Below the pieces are notes generated by a model, which saw nothing but the letters and a program-made list of their open reading frames with translations, made no database searches and was not told the DNA's origin. Shown piece after piece: positions 17,129 through 25,001 of a stretch of 64,000 nucleotides of DNA. A program made the position numbers and the translations under genes. Origin of the DNA: Natrinema longum (GTDB lineage: Archaea; Halobacteriota; Halobacteria; Halobacteriales; Natrialbaceae); assembly GCF_017352095.1 (NCBI RefSeq), contig NZ_CP071463.1, forward strand, positions 558,001-622,000. The letters run 5' to 3'. Each line of letters opens with the position of its first letter. Within the stretch, counting starts at the first letter, position 1.

Positions 17129-17338
17129 CCTCTGGCCCCAATCCGAGCTTGCGCACCACATATGGGCACTAGATGCCGAAGGTGTACATCAAGGCATTTA
17201 TTTTACTAAAAATTATCTATGAATTTATTTTATTCACAAAATCAAAAACTGTTCAGGGATAGACAGTCGAGACGAAACGAGCGGTTGTGTCCGAAGCGAG
17301 CGGCAATCCGCGGTAATCGAGGACCGATTGACGAATGG

Positions 17339-17350
17339 GGTACATGTTCG
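17339..17350. promoter_or_regulatory. imperfect NarO-like box
   Basis: GGTACATGTTCG matches 10 of 12 positions of the palindrome CGAACATGTTCG that I recall for haloarchaeal denitrification promoters. It ends 42 bp before the ATG at 17392, the same offset as the two perfect palindromes in this island, which also supports that start. Confidence 0.35.
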
Positions 17351-17391
17351 GGACGAGCTACTGGGGGATCCGGGCCGTTGCTCGACGTACA

Positions 17392-17970
17392 ATGAATCCC
17401 TTTTCGGGCGGACGATCGACAGCGACGGGCGACGGCGAGGGTGGCTTCGACCAGCTGACGACGTTCGAACCCGCACACATCCCGGAGCCGGGGTCGTTCC
17501 TCGAGGGGCACGACGTCCTCGAGGGTGACGATCACGTCGCCTTCCACGAGGTTACCCAGGAGCTGTTCGAGGAACGGGGCGTCTACGACGCGACGTTCGG
17601 CTACAACCTGGCGCGGCTCAACCTCGATCGCCGCCATCCCGACGCGGGATACCGGTATGCGGTCGACGCCGACGATCCGACCGTGCTCCGGGCGGAGTTC
17701 AGTCCGACGACGGAGTTCTGTCCGCAGGCCGACGCGCTCGTCAAGGGATCGTTTCGGGCGTGGAACGGCCTGAGCGATCGCCACGCGTACGAACTCGTCC
17801 GCGTCCGCGTTCGGTCGACCCACCACCAGTCCGAACACCTCAACGAGACGCTCGAGCGCCTCGAGAGCCAGTACCGCGAGTCCGGCGAGGTACCGACCGA
17901 GTCGGCCGGCAGCGGGCCGGGGGCTGCCAGACAGGAGGGCGACGAGACGACCGTGCACTCCCCGTTCTGA
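17392..17970 (+). CDS. conserved haloarchaeal protein, unknown
   Basis: 192 residues. A conserved haloarchaeal hypothetical, recognisable by HVAFHEVTQELFEERGVYDATFGYN and TTEFCPQADALVKGSFRAWN with one conserved-looking Cys (about residue 115). The FSPTTEFCPQAD segment is faintly like the CP motif of MIP18/PaaD proteins, a weak resemblance only. ATG at 17392 is preferred over 17335 (57 bases upstream) because of the promoter element. Three bases separate it from the next membrane-protein gene, so they form an operon. Confidence 0.65.
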   Translation: MNPFSGGRSTATGDGEGGFDQLTTFEPAHIPEPGSFLEGHDVLEGDDHVAFHEVTQELFEERGVYDATFGYNLARLNLDRRHPDAGYRYAVDADDPTVLRAEFSPTTEFCPQADALVKGSFRAWNGLSDRHAYELVRVRVRSTHHQSEHLNETLERLESQYRESGEVPTESAGSGPGAARQEGDETTVHSPF

Positions 17971-17973
17971 TCG

Positions 17974-19188
17974 ATGGCGACGGGGCCCGGAAACGCGACC
18001 GCAACTGTCACGCGCTGGTCGCGCGCGTTCGTCGCGGTCGGCGTCGGCTTCTTTCTCGCGTGGCAGGTCGCCGTCGCGACGGGCCTCCCGCGAGCGGCGA
18101 CCGTTCCCCTCGGCGTGTTCGGGTTCGTCCTCCACGTCGTCTTCGGGAAGGCGTACACGCTCGTCCCGTCGTATTTCGCGCGTGAGCTGGCCGTTCCGCA
18201 CGCGCCGGCGGTCCACCTTCCGTTCGCACTGGCCGGAACGGCCGGTGCGTTCGCGGCCGGTGTTGGACTCGGACCGCCGATACTCGGGGCCGCGAGTGCG
18301 ACGAGTTGGCTCGTCGGCTGTCTCGTCTTCGTCGCCGTCCTCGGTTGGACCGTCCGGGATAATCCGACGGGGCGAGAAACCGGCACGGGCGCGACCGAGA
18401 CCCGCCGCAAACGGGTCGATCGACTCGCGAACGCCGCCCTTCCCGTCGTGTTCGCGTACCTGCTCGTCGGCGCGTCGCTGTCGGTGGTGGGCGAACTCGG
18501 CCTCGAGCCGCCGGTTCTTCCGGCGAGCGGGCCGGCAGTGACCCACGTGTTCGCGGCCGGAACGGCGGCGCTGCTCGTGTTCGCGATCGGGTTCCGGCTG
18601 TTACCGCGGCTGTTGGTCGCCTCGGTGAACCCCCTGCTGGTTTCCCTCGTCGTCGGTGCCGGAATCGTCGGTCCCGCACTGCTCGCAGTCGACTTCCGTG
18701 GCGGATCGCTGTTTCGCGTCGGTGCCGGGCTCCAGGCGACCGCACTCGTCGGCTTCGGGGTCGCCGTCGTCGGATTTCGTCGGCAAACCGACCGCCGGCG
18801 CGTCGGCGGCTGGGCGATACTCGCCGGGGCAGCCTCCGGGGTCCTGGTCGCGGCGCTCGGTCTGGCGTTCGCGTTCCTGCCCGCCTCGAGCGTTCCCGCG
18901 ACTGCGTTCGACGCCCACTACCGACTGGCCGTCGGCGGCTTCCTTGGGCTGACGATCGTCGGCGTCACCTACCACTTCTATCCACCTGCTGTCGCCTCCG
19001 TCCCCGGTATCGGAGACCGAACTGCGAGGGCGTCGGTCGTCGCGCTCGTCGCCGGCCTGGGACTCGCCGTCGTCGGATCGCTCGGCGCAGTTCCGCCCCT
19101 CGTCGGGACGGGACAGTGGCTCTCGGTGCTCGGTGCGATCCTCTATGCCGGCGTCCTCTGGACGATCTTTCTCGAGCGTGCCGGATGA
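17974..19188 (+). CDS. polytopic membrane protein, NnrS/HCO-I-like
   Basis: 404 residues with about twelve hydrophobic helices. Conserved histidines lie in membrane segments: LHVVFGKAYTLVPSYF, AVPHAPAVHLPFALA, PAVTHVFAAGTAALLVF, DAHYRLAVGGF and VTYHFYPP. The layout resembles the heme-copper-oxidase subunit I/NnrS superfamily, and the same architecture recurs in the gene at 21185-22567. NnrS-type proteins bind heme and copper and protect from NO. Heme binding is inferred from the helix-embedded His residues; a catalytic oxidase is unlikely because the full set of COX1 ligands is not evident. Confidence 0.65.
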   Translation: MATGPGNATATVTRWSRAFVAVGVGFFLAWQVAVATGLPRAATVPLGVFGFVLHVVFGKAYTLVPSYFARELAVPHAPAVHLPFALAGTAGAFAAGVGLGPPILGAASATSWLVGCLVFVAVLGWTVRDNPTGRETGTGATETRRKRVDRLANAALPVVFAYLLVGASLSVVGELGLEPPVLPASGPAVTHVFAAGTAALLVFAIGFRLLPRLLVASVNPLLVSLVVGAGIVGPALLAVDFRGGSLFRVGAGLQATALVGFGVAVVGFRRQTDRRRVGGWAILAGAASGVLVAALGLAFAFLPASSVPATAFDAHYRLAVGGFLGLTIVGVTYHFYPPAVASVPGIGDRTARASVVALVAGLGLAVVGSLGAVPPLVGTGQWLSVLGAILYAGVLWTIFLERAG

Positions 19189-19197
19189 CGACAGGGG

Positions 19198-20463
19198 CTA
19201 CGACTCCGCCCGTGCCTCGAGCCAGCGGACGGCCGGCGTCGCGGTGATCCCGTGGACGACGAGGGAGACGAGGACGACCGCTCCGACGATGGCCCAGAGC
19301 ACGTCCGCGTCGGGGAACGCGGCTTCGTTGAGTCCGTATGCGAGGTAGTAGAACGAGCCGATCCCGCGAATCCCGAAGAACGCGATGGTCGCCCGTTCGG
19401 CGGGGTCCCGATCGAACCCGAGAAACCCGACGAGCCCGGCGAGCGGTCGAACGAGGAACACGATCGCGACCGCCACCACGGTTCCCGTGAGCGTGAGCGG
19501 GTCCAAGAGACCGCCGACGATCGCACCGCCGAAGAAGAGCATGATGAACGACATCATCACCTGCTCGGCGAACTCGCTGACTTCGTGGAGCGATCGGTTG
19601 TACTCGTGTGAGCGCTCGTCGTGACGAACCATCAGCGCCGCGACGAAGACCGCGATGAATCCGTAGCCACCGACGAGTTCGGTCGTCCCGTAGACCAGCA
19701 ACGTGCCGGCGATCGCCTCGAGTCCCTGGACCGACTCCGCGACGGGCGTCTCCGGCTCCGTCGCGAACACGAGACGGCCGGTCAGATAGCCGAGGACGAT
19801 CCCAGCGATCACGCCGACGACGATCCGGTAGCCGACGTCGACGACGAGCCACTCGCCGATCCAGTTGCCGGGCGCGAGGCCGACCAGAGCAGTCGCGATG
19901 GCCAGGTTCGTAAACGGGAAGGCGAGTCCGTCGTTCAATCCGGCCTCGGAGGTCAGGGCGAACCGGACCTCGTCTTCCCCGCCAGCAGCCCCCTCTAGCC
20001 CCTCTTCCTCGTTGCCCATGCCTGGCCCACCGACCTGTACTTCCGACGCCAACACCGGATCGGTCGGCGCGATACATGCCCCCAGCAGTATCGCGGTCGG
20101 AACGACGAGGCCGAGCCACCGGCCCAGCAGCGCCGCGCCGGCGATCGACAGCGGCATGGTGATCGCGAGCAATCGCCAGGTCGACGCCCACGCGCGTCGT
20201 CCCGGCACCCGATCGATCTTCAGTCCGACGCCCATCAGGGCGACGATGACGCCCAGTTCGGCGAGGTGCTCCGTCGTCGTCCCCTGTTCGAGGGGATCCG
20301 GCGGGGGCAATCCGATCGGCAGCCCGAAGACGAGCATCCCGAAGGCGACGAAGAAGATCGGCAGCGAGATCGCACGGTCGGAGACGAACCGTGGGAGGAC
20401 GGCGACGCCGAACAGTGTGGCACCGATTACGACCAGTCCGACGTTGTACAGCTCGAGGGCCAT
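19198..20463 (-). CDS. NhaP/CPA1-type cation:proton antiporter
   Basis: 421 residues, about twelve membrane helices. Family motifs: GACIAPTDPVLASEV and the ND pair in SEAGLNDGLAFPF, both diagnostic of NhaP-like Na+/H+ antiporters, plus FFGIRGIGSFYYL near the C-terminus. No cytoplasmic TrkA domain. The ATG at 20463 (MALELYN) is chosen because the upstream frame reads as non-coding. Convergent with the membrane gene before it and divergent from the Tat lipoprotein. Confidence 0.92.
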   Translation of the reverse strand: MALELYNVGLVVIGATLFGVAVLPRFVSDRAISLPIFFVAFGMLVFGLPIGLPPPDPLEQGTTTEHLAELGVIVALMGVGLKIDRVPGRRAWASTWRLLAITMPLSIAGAALLGRWLGLVVPTAILLGACIAPTDPVLASEVQVGGPGMGNEEEGLEGAAGGEDEVRFALTSEAGLNDGLAFPFTNLAIATALVGLAPGNWIGEWLVVDVGYRIVVGVIAGIVLGYLTGRLVFATEPETPVAESVQGLEAIAGTLLVYGTTELVGGYGFIAVFVAALMVRHDERSHEYNRSLHEVSEFAEQVMMSFIMLFFGGAIVGGLLDPLTLTGTVVAVAIVFLVRPLAGLVGFLGFDRDPAERATIAFFGIRGIGSFYYLAYGLNEAAFPDADVLWAIVGAVVLVSLVVHGITATPAVRWLEARAES

Positions 20464-20530
20464 CTGGGCGGGTACCACTACGAGGAATCGCCCCTTCAGC
20501 GCCGTGCCGGCGTTTGCAGAACGAACGCAT

Positions 20531-21160
20531 ATGACGGGAGCGAGCGAACCCACACCGGTGGATCCGAACGCGTCGGAAACGGGACGCGGATCGCTGTCGC
20601 GGCGGCAGTTCCTGCAGGCCGGCTCACTCGCTGGCGCTGTCGCCCTCGCGGGCTGTATCGAGGAGATGGGAACGGAGTTCCCCGAGAACGAGGAGTGGCC
20701 GGTCTCGGAGTACGTTCCGGCGCTCCCCGTCGAGGAACGACGCTCGATCCTCGAGGAACGGATCCCGGAACTCGCGGCGACCGACGTCACCGACCCCGAG
20801 GGACTCGCATCGACGCTCGAGGAGTACGAGATGGCCGTCGAGTCGGTCGAGCGCGAACGGGACGTGCTGACGCTCGAGTACGTCAACACGGACCGCCACG
20901 ACGAGGGAAACGTCCACGACGTTGCACTGATCGCAGGCGGGTACGCGGCCCTGGTCGACACCGGCTACGACGCCGTCGCACTGGGGGCGACGATCCTCGA
21001 CGACGCGCCGGCGTCGTACGGATCGGCGACGGTCGAGACGCCGCTCGCGACGGCGTACAACGACGGCGACCTCACGGCCGCCGAGTACGGCGAACTGGTC
21101 GTCTCGACGATCGAATCCCAGCGCTACGAGCCAGCGGTCGACGTCTCGCCGGACGAATAG
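20531..21160 (+). CDS. Tat-exported lipoprotein
   Basis: 209 residues. N-terminus holds a twin-arginine signal (SRRQFLQAGS at about residues 23-32) followed by a hydrophobic run and a lipobox LAGC (Cys41). The rest is a soluble acidic domain (VLTLEYVNTDRHDEGNVHDVALIAGGYAALV) that I do not recognise. Expected on the outer face of the membrane. Lies between the antiporter and the second NnrS/HCO-like gene; co-occurrence suggests a role with these membrane proteins. Confidence 0.75.
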   Translation: MTGASEPTPVDPNASETGRGSLSRRQFLQAGSLAGAVALAGCIEEMGTEFPENEEWPVSEYVPALPVEERRSILEERIPELAATDVTDPEGLASTLEEYEMAVESVERERDVLTLEYVNTDRHDEGNVHDVALIAGGYAALVDTGYDAVALGATILDDAPASYGSATVETPLATAYNDGDLTAAEYGELVVSTIESQRYEPAVDVSPDE

Positions 21161-21184
21161 GGGTGGGACGGGCTCGACCCGCGG

Positions 21185-22567
21185 CTACTGTTCGGGCGGC
21201 ACGTCGACGTCGGGCTCTCCACTACCCGCTGGGGCCGTCTCCTCGCTCGACTCGAGTGTGCTCACGAGTACGCCGCCGATCCCGTCGGGTCCGTGGCGGT
21301 GGATCGTCAGGAGGGTGTTCGCGATGAACAGCCCGATCCCGACCGTCGCGAGGACGTGACTCGCGGTGACCACGGCGGAGGGGATCCCGATGAGCGGTGC
21401 CACCGAGAGACCGGCGAACCCGGCGAGCGTCGCCCAGAAATCCGCCCGCTCGAGGCGGTCGTCGTAGAGGTCGTCGATCATCGGGACCTGTTCGAAGCCG
21501 AGCCGATCGCTGTAGCGCTCGATCCAGATGATGAAGGGGACGATGTGGTAGAGCGAGCCGATGACGACGAAGCCGAACACGCCGAGCAACAACAGCGCCT
21601 GTGCGTCGGGATGGCCGAACAGCGATTCGTACGCGAGCGGGTCGGTCCACCACGTCGGTGCGGCGAGGGCGACCCACGTGACCAGCGCCGCGACGACGAC
21701 CCAGTAGCGAACGAGCATGGGGGACCGTTCGACGGTCGCCCCGGCCAGTAGCCGCCCGATCACGACCGCAAACGCCGCGAGTCCGAGGAGGAGGGCGATC
21801 CCGCCGGCCCGCGCCAGCGGCTCGACGGTCAGCCCTCGGCCGAGTGCGAGCGCGACGAGCCCGGCGGGGAAACAGAACTGCTCGAGGGCGAGCAACCGGT
21901 CGCTGTGACGGTCGGGCTCCGCCTGAGTGAACATCTTCCCGAGCTGGAAGAGCGCGCCGACGACCGTCGCGAACACGGCACCGAACAGCGCGAGCGTCGC
22001 GTGAGAGAGGTGGAGGTCGAACCGGGACACCGGCAGCGACTCGAACACCGGCGTCGTGAAGTCGATCGCCAGCAGGAAGCCAAACGGTGCGACGAGGGCG
22101 AAACACACGAGTGCCAGCGCGAAGTGTCGCTCCGTGAAATCGAACGGGCGTGCGCGTGCGAGGGTTCGTCCGACGTTGTAGACGAAGAGCCAGATCCCCG
22201 CGAGCATGAGCGTAGCGCCGACCGGGAGCCACTCGAGTGCGCCGGCGAGTAACGCTACCCCGAAGCCGGCCAGTCCGACGGTGACGAGCCACAGTTGTGC
22301 GACTGCCACCCGTCGCGAGTATATCGTCGCGCCCGACCAGACGGGGACGAACTGGGTCATCGCACCCATGATCGTCACCGCGATCCAGCCCACGAGTAAC
22401 ACGTGGAGGTGTGCCAGCCCCGGGCGTCCGGGGAGCGTCGTTACGGCCATCACGGTCCCGCCACCGATTCCGACGGCGAGAAATCCCAGCGCGAGGAGGA
22501 AGTGCCGCAACGGGATCACCATCGGCGGCTGCTGGTCGGTCCGTAACCCGCCAGGTATTCCGTTCAT
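21185..22567 (-). CDS. polytopic membrane protein, HCO subunit I-like
   Basis: 460 residues, about twelve helices. Helix-embedded histidines: LAHLHVLLVGW, FDLHLSHATLALFGAVFATVVGALFQL and LYHIVPFIIWIERY. These resemble the HLH and HxxH heme/copper ligand patterns of cbb3/NOR-type oxidase subunit I and of NnrS. Similar in layout to the gene at 17974. C-terminal 30 residues are acidic and disordered. The start codon faces the MoaD-like gene across 89 bp, with a perfect palindrome exactly in the middle. Confidence 0.7.
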   Translation of the reverse strand: MNGIPGGLRTDQQPPMVIPLRHFLLALGFLAVGIGGGTVMAVTTLPGRPGLAHLHVLLVGWIAVTIMGAMTQFVPVWSGATIYSRRVAVAQLWLVTVGLAGFGVALLAGALEWLPVGATLMLAGIWLFVYNVGRTLARARPFDFTERHFALALVCFALVAPFGFLLAIDFTTPVFESLPVSRFDLHLSHATLALFGAVFATVVGALFQLGKMFTQAEPDRHSDRLLALEQFCFPAGLVALALGRGLTVEPLARAGGIALLLGLAAFAVVIGRLLAGATVERSPMLVRYWVVVAALVTWVALAAPTWWTDPLAYESLFGHPDAQALLLLGVFGFVVIGSLYHIVPFIIWIERYSDRLGFEQVPMIDDLYDDRLERADFWATLAGFAGLSVAPLIGIPSAVVTASHVLATVGIGLFIANTLLTIHRHGPDGIGGVLVSTLESSEETAPAGSGEPDVDVPPEQ

Positions 22568-22605
22568 GGTTCGAGGTTTGGCCCGGACGGCCCTCCCGTT
22601 CTTCC

Positions 22606-22617
22606 CGAACACGTTCG
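22606..22617. promoter_or_regulatory. NarO-like palindrome, divergent promoter
   Basis: CGAACACGTTCG, a perfect 5+2+5 palindrome core (CCGAAC-AC-GTTCGG with flanks). It lies 39 bp before the ATG of the HCO-like gene and 40 bp before the ATG of the MoaD-like gene, so one site can serve both promoters. The same 12-mer recurs at 23137-23148. Confidence 0.65.
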
Positions 22618-22656
22618 GAACCGAGTGTTTGCACGCTCGCCCCGTACGACCGATCC

Positions 22657-23082
22657 ATGGGAACCGATCAAGCCGCGACCGCCGACCGACGAGCAGCCAC
22701 AACGGGCGAGCGAGAACTCGACGCGACGACCGTTACCGTCCGGTGTACCGGCCACGTCCGCACCGCCGTCGGCAGTCATGAACTCGAGTTCACCTTCGAG
22801 GGGACCCGGCTCCGGGACTTCCTCGAGGCCTTCTTCGAGGAGTACGACCTCGAGGACATGCTCATCGCCGAAACCGAAGCCGACGCGACCCACAGCGGCT
22901 GGGCACCGGTGCCCGACGACCTGCCCGGCACCTGGCGCAAGAATCCGGAAGGCGACCAGACCCGGCCCTACGCTCGAGTCTGTGTCAACGGCCGCTTCAA
23001 CGAGCACCTCGGCGGATTCGAGACGGAACTCACGGACGACGACCGTGTCGCGCTGATCTATCCGTTCATGTTCTGTTGTTGA
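22657..23082 (+). CDS. MoaD/ThiS-like beta-grasp protein ending in CC
   Basis: 141 residues. The beta-grasp (ubiquitin-like) part spans residues 25-141: VTVRCTGHVRTAVGSHELEF, then RLRDFLEAFFEEY, VCVNGRFNEHLGGF, TELTDDDRVALIYP. Sulfur carriers of this fold end in Gly-Gly; here the chain ends FMFCC. The double Cys replaces the adenylation site, so this is unlikely to be a normal MoaD. Such proteins are listed as pterin-cluster or MoaD/ThiS family in haloarchaea. A NarO-like site is 40 bp upstream; the next gene is the CGCGG peptide. Confidence 0.8.
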   Translation: MGTDQAATADRRAATTGERELDATTVTVRCTGHVRTAVGSHELEFTFEGTRLRDFLEAFFEEYDLEDMLIAETEADATHSGWAPVPDDLPGTWRKNPEGDQTRPYARVCVNGRFNEHLGGFETELTDDDRVALIYPFMFCC

Positions 23083-23136
23083 GACTGCTGCGGCCATCGG
23101 CGGCGACACTGGCGGGAGCGGCGACGGTCAGTAGGG

Positions 23137-23148
23137 CGAACACGTTCG
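23137..23148. promoter_or_regulatory. NarO-like palindrome before CGCGG gene
   Basis: A second copy of CGAACACGTTCG, ending 39 bp before the ATG at 23187. Identical in sequence and offset to the site at 22606. A TATA-like TATTAGGCC follows. Confidence 0.65.
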
Positions 23149-23186
23149 TATTAGGCCTTAGGTCCGTCCGAAGTCGAGTACCGAGT

Positions 23187-23492
23187 ATGAGTCACGACGC
23201 CGCCAGCGGCGAACCCGCCACGCGCAACGAGCACGACGCATCGTGGTCGGCGAACCTCGAGGGGCCCGAACACGCGATGGATCGGGACCTGATCGTCGAG
23301 CAGTCGAAAGACGCGATCTCGGAGACGGTCGCCGGCTACCACGTCAACCTCATCACCCACGGCGAGCACGGCCATCCCGAGACGTATCTCTGGGACGAAC
23401 TCGAGGCTGCCTTCGACGGGATTCGCCTCGAGTACGTCGATCGATGTGGCTGTGGCGGACACGTGACTCGCGTCCACGTCGGCGCGGAGTGA
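23187..23492 (+). CDS. CGCGG-motif protein, candidate rSAM-modified peptide
   Basis: 101 residues. Polar N-terminus, then AGYHVNLITHGEHGHPETYLWDELEAAF, and a C-terminal CGCGGHVTRVHVG with Cys87 and Cys89. It matches the haloarchaeal family that NCBI names CGCGG family (putative rSAM-modified RiPP), as I remember it. The two nearby radical SAM/SPASM enzymes are the obvious candidate modifiers. Alternatively it is a small metal- or heme-binding protein; no leader-cleavage site is obvious. Confidence 0.75.
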   Translation: MSHDAASGEPATRNEHDASWSANLEGPEHAMDRDLIVEQSKDAISETVAGYHVNLITHGEHGHPETYLWDELEAAFDGIRLEYVDRCGCGGHVTRVHVGAE

Positions 23493-23589
23493 GCGCGGCG
23501 ACCACGCACCGGGTAAATCGACCGACAGCGCTCGCTCCCTTGCGATCGTCAGGCTGTGAGCTATGTGACCCGGGCCGGTAGCACCGACG

Positions 23590-23721
23590 ATGACCGCTCG
23601 AACGCAACCGTTCGACGATCCAGTCACCTGCCGCGTGTGTGGCACGGAGAACGAACACAGCTACACCTACTGCCGTCACTGTCTCGGCCAACTCCCCGCG
23701 AGACCCGATTCCCGCCGCTGA
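23590..23721 (+). CDS. 43-residue zinc-ribbon microprotein
   Basis: ATG at 23590, stop TGA at 23719-23721. Four cysteines in two pairs (C14-X2-C17 and C28-X2-C31: CRVCG and YCRHC) form a minimal zinc ribbon; the rest is short polar linker ending LPARPDSRR. Such zinc-finger microproteins are common in haloarchaea and often affect biofilm or adaptation. It lies between the CGCGG gene and ahbC, on the strand opposite to ahbC. Confidence 0.75.
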   Translation: MTARTQPFDDPVTCRVCGTENEHSYTYCRHCLGQLPARPDSRR

Positions 23722-23783
23722 GGGGCCGGCGAGTCGAGGCCCGACGCTTCGGAATCGTCCGGAGACCCGCCCGTGCCTCCGAG

Positions 23784-25001
23784 TCAGTCCGCGGCACCGC
23801 CGACGACCGACCCGCCTCCCTCGCCGTACACCTCCTCCTCGGTGAGGTAACACTGCGGATCGGGCTCGAAGAGGTCGCCCGTCGACGCCAGCGCACGCAG
23901 CCGCGAGGCACCGCGGCAGATCGACTGGTACTGACACTCCCCGCACTTCCCTTTCAGGTGCTCCTCACGGTTCCGCAACGCCCCGAGTAACGGGTTCGAC
24001 TCGTCCTCCCAGATCTCGCCGAAGGGCCGGTCGCGGACGTTGCCGAGGCTGTATCCCTGCCAGAACTGCGTGAGGTGGACGTTCCCCTGATAGTCGACGT
24101 CGGCGACCCGCTCGCCTGTCGGATCGCCACCGTTTCGCTCGAGATGGGTATAGACCGCTCGTGCCTTCTCCTCGCCGAAGTTCTCCCGGGCGTACTCGAC
24201 GAGGAACGCGGCGTCGGCGTAGTTGCCCACGAGCAGGGTCTCGATCTCCTCCCCCTGTGAATGGTACTCGAGCGTGAGATCGGCGACCTGCTCGATCGCC
24301 TCGCGCTTTGCTTCGGGCGAGAGGTCGGCGTCGACGATCTCGGCTCCCCGCCCGCCGTAATCGAGGTGGTAGAAACAGAACCGATCGAGCCCCTTGTCGA
24401 CGAGCAGGTCGACGACCCCCTCGAGGTCGGGCGCGTTGGCCTCGGTGATCGTGTAGCGCAGGCCGGTTTTGAGCCCGGCCTCGAGACAGTTCTCGATGCC
24501 GCGGACGGCGGCGTCGAACGCGCCGTCTTCGCCTCGAAAACGGTCGTTTCGCTCGGGGAGACCGTCGACGGAGATGCCGGCGTACTGGAGCCCGGCGTCC
24601 CGCAACGCTGCGGCCTTCTCGGGAGTGACTAGGGTGCCGTTCGAGGACAACACCGGGCGAAGTCCACGGTCGGCCGCGTAGGAGACGAGGTCGACCAGAT
24701 CGTCGCGGACGAGCGGTTCGCCCCCCGAGAAGAGGACGACGGGCGCGCCGTAGTTGGCGAGTTGATCGAGAAACGACCTGGCTTCGGCAGTCGTGAACTC
24801 GCCGGTCGCGGGTTCGGTCTCGGCACCGGCATAGCAGTGCGAACAGTAGAGGTTACACCGGCGGGTCGTGTTCCAGACGACGACCGGCCGCTGCTGTTTC
24901 TCCTCGGTAATCTGTGGTTTGTCCGAACCCTCGGCCGCGTCGTAGCGCAGGCCGTCGCCCTCGGCGTCCAGGTCACAGAGCAGTTTGCTGATCGAGATCA
25001 C
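23784..25001 (-). CDS. ahbC: AhbC, 12,18-didecarboxysiroheme deacetylase
   Basis: 405 residues starting at GTG. Radical SAM/SPASM enzyme of the alternative (siroheme-dependent) heme pathway, removing the acetate side chains of didecarboxysiroheme. CX3CX2C cluster at Cys49, Cys53, Cys56 (CNLYCSHC); N-terminal MISISKL and RPVVVWNTTRRCN are AhbC signatures, as are FCFYHLDYGGRG, QFWQGYSLGNVRDRPFGEIW and DPQCYLTEEE. The SPASM region has CGECQYQSIC. GTG overlaps the stop of the small partner gene (GTGA), so both are one unit. Confidence 0.9.
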   Translation of the reverse strand: MISISKLLCDLDAEGDGLRYDAAEGSDKPQITEEKQQRPVVVWNTTRRCNLYCSHCYAGAETEPATGEFTTAEARSFLDQLANYGAPVVLFSGGEPLVRDDLVDLVSYAADRGLRPVLSSNGTLVTPEKAAALRDAGLQYAGISVDGLPERNDRFRGEDGAFDAAVRGIENCLEAGLKTGLRYTITEANAPDLEGVVDLLVDKGLDRFCFYHLDYGGRGAEIVDADLSPEAKREAIEQVADLTLEYHSQGEEIETLLVGNYADAAFLVEYARENFGEEKARAVYTHLERNGGDPTGERVADVDYQGNVHLTQFWQGYSLGNVRDRPFGEIWEDESNPLLGALRNREEHLKGKCGECQYQSICRGASRLRALASTGDLFEPDPQCYLTEEEVYGEGGGSVVGGAAD

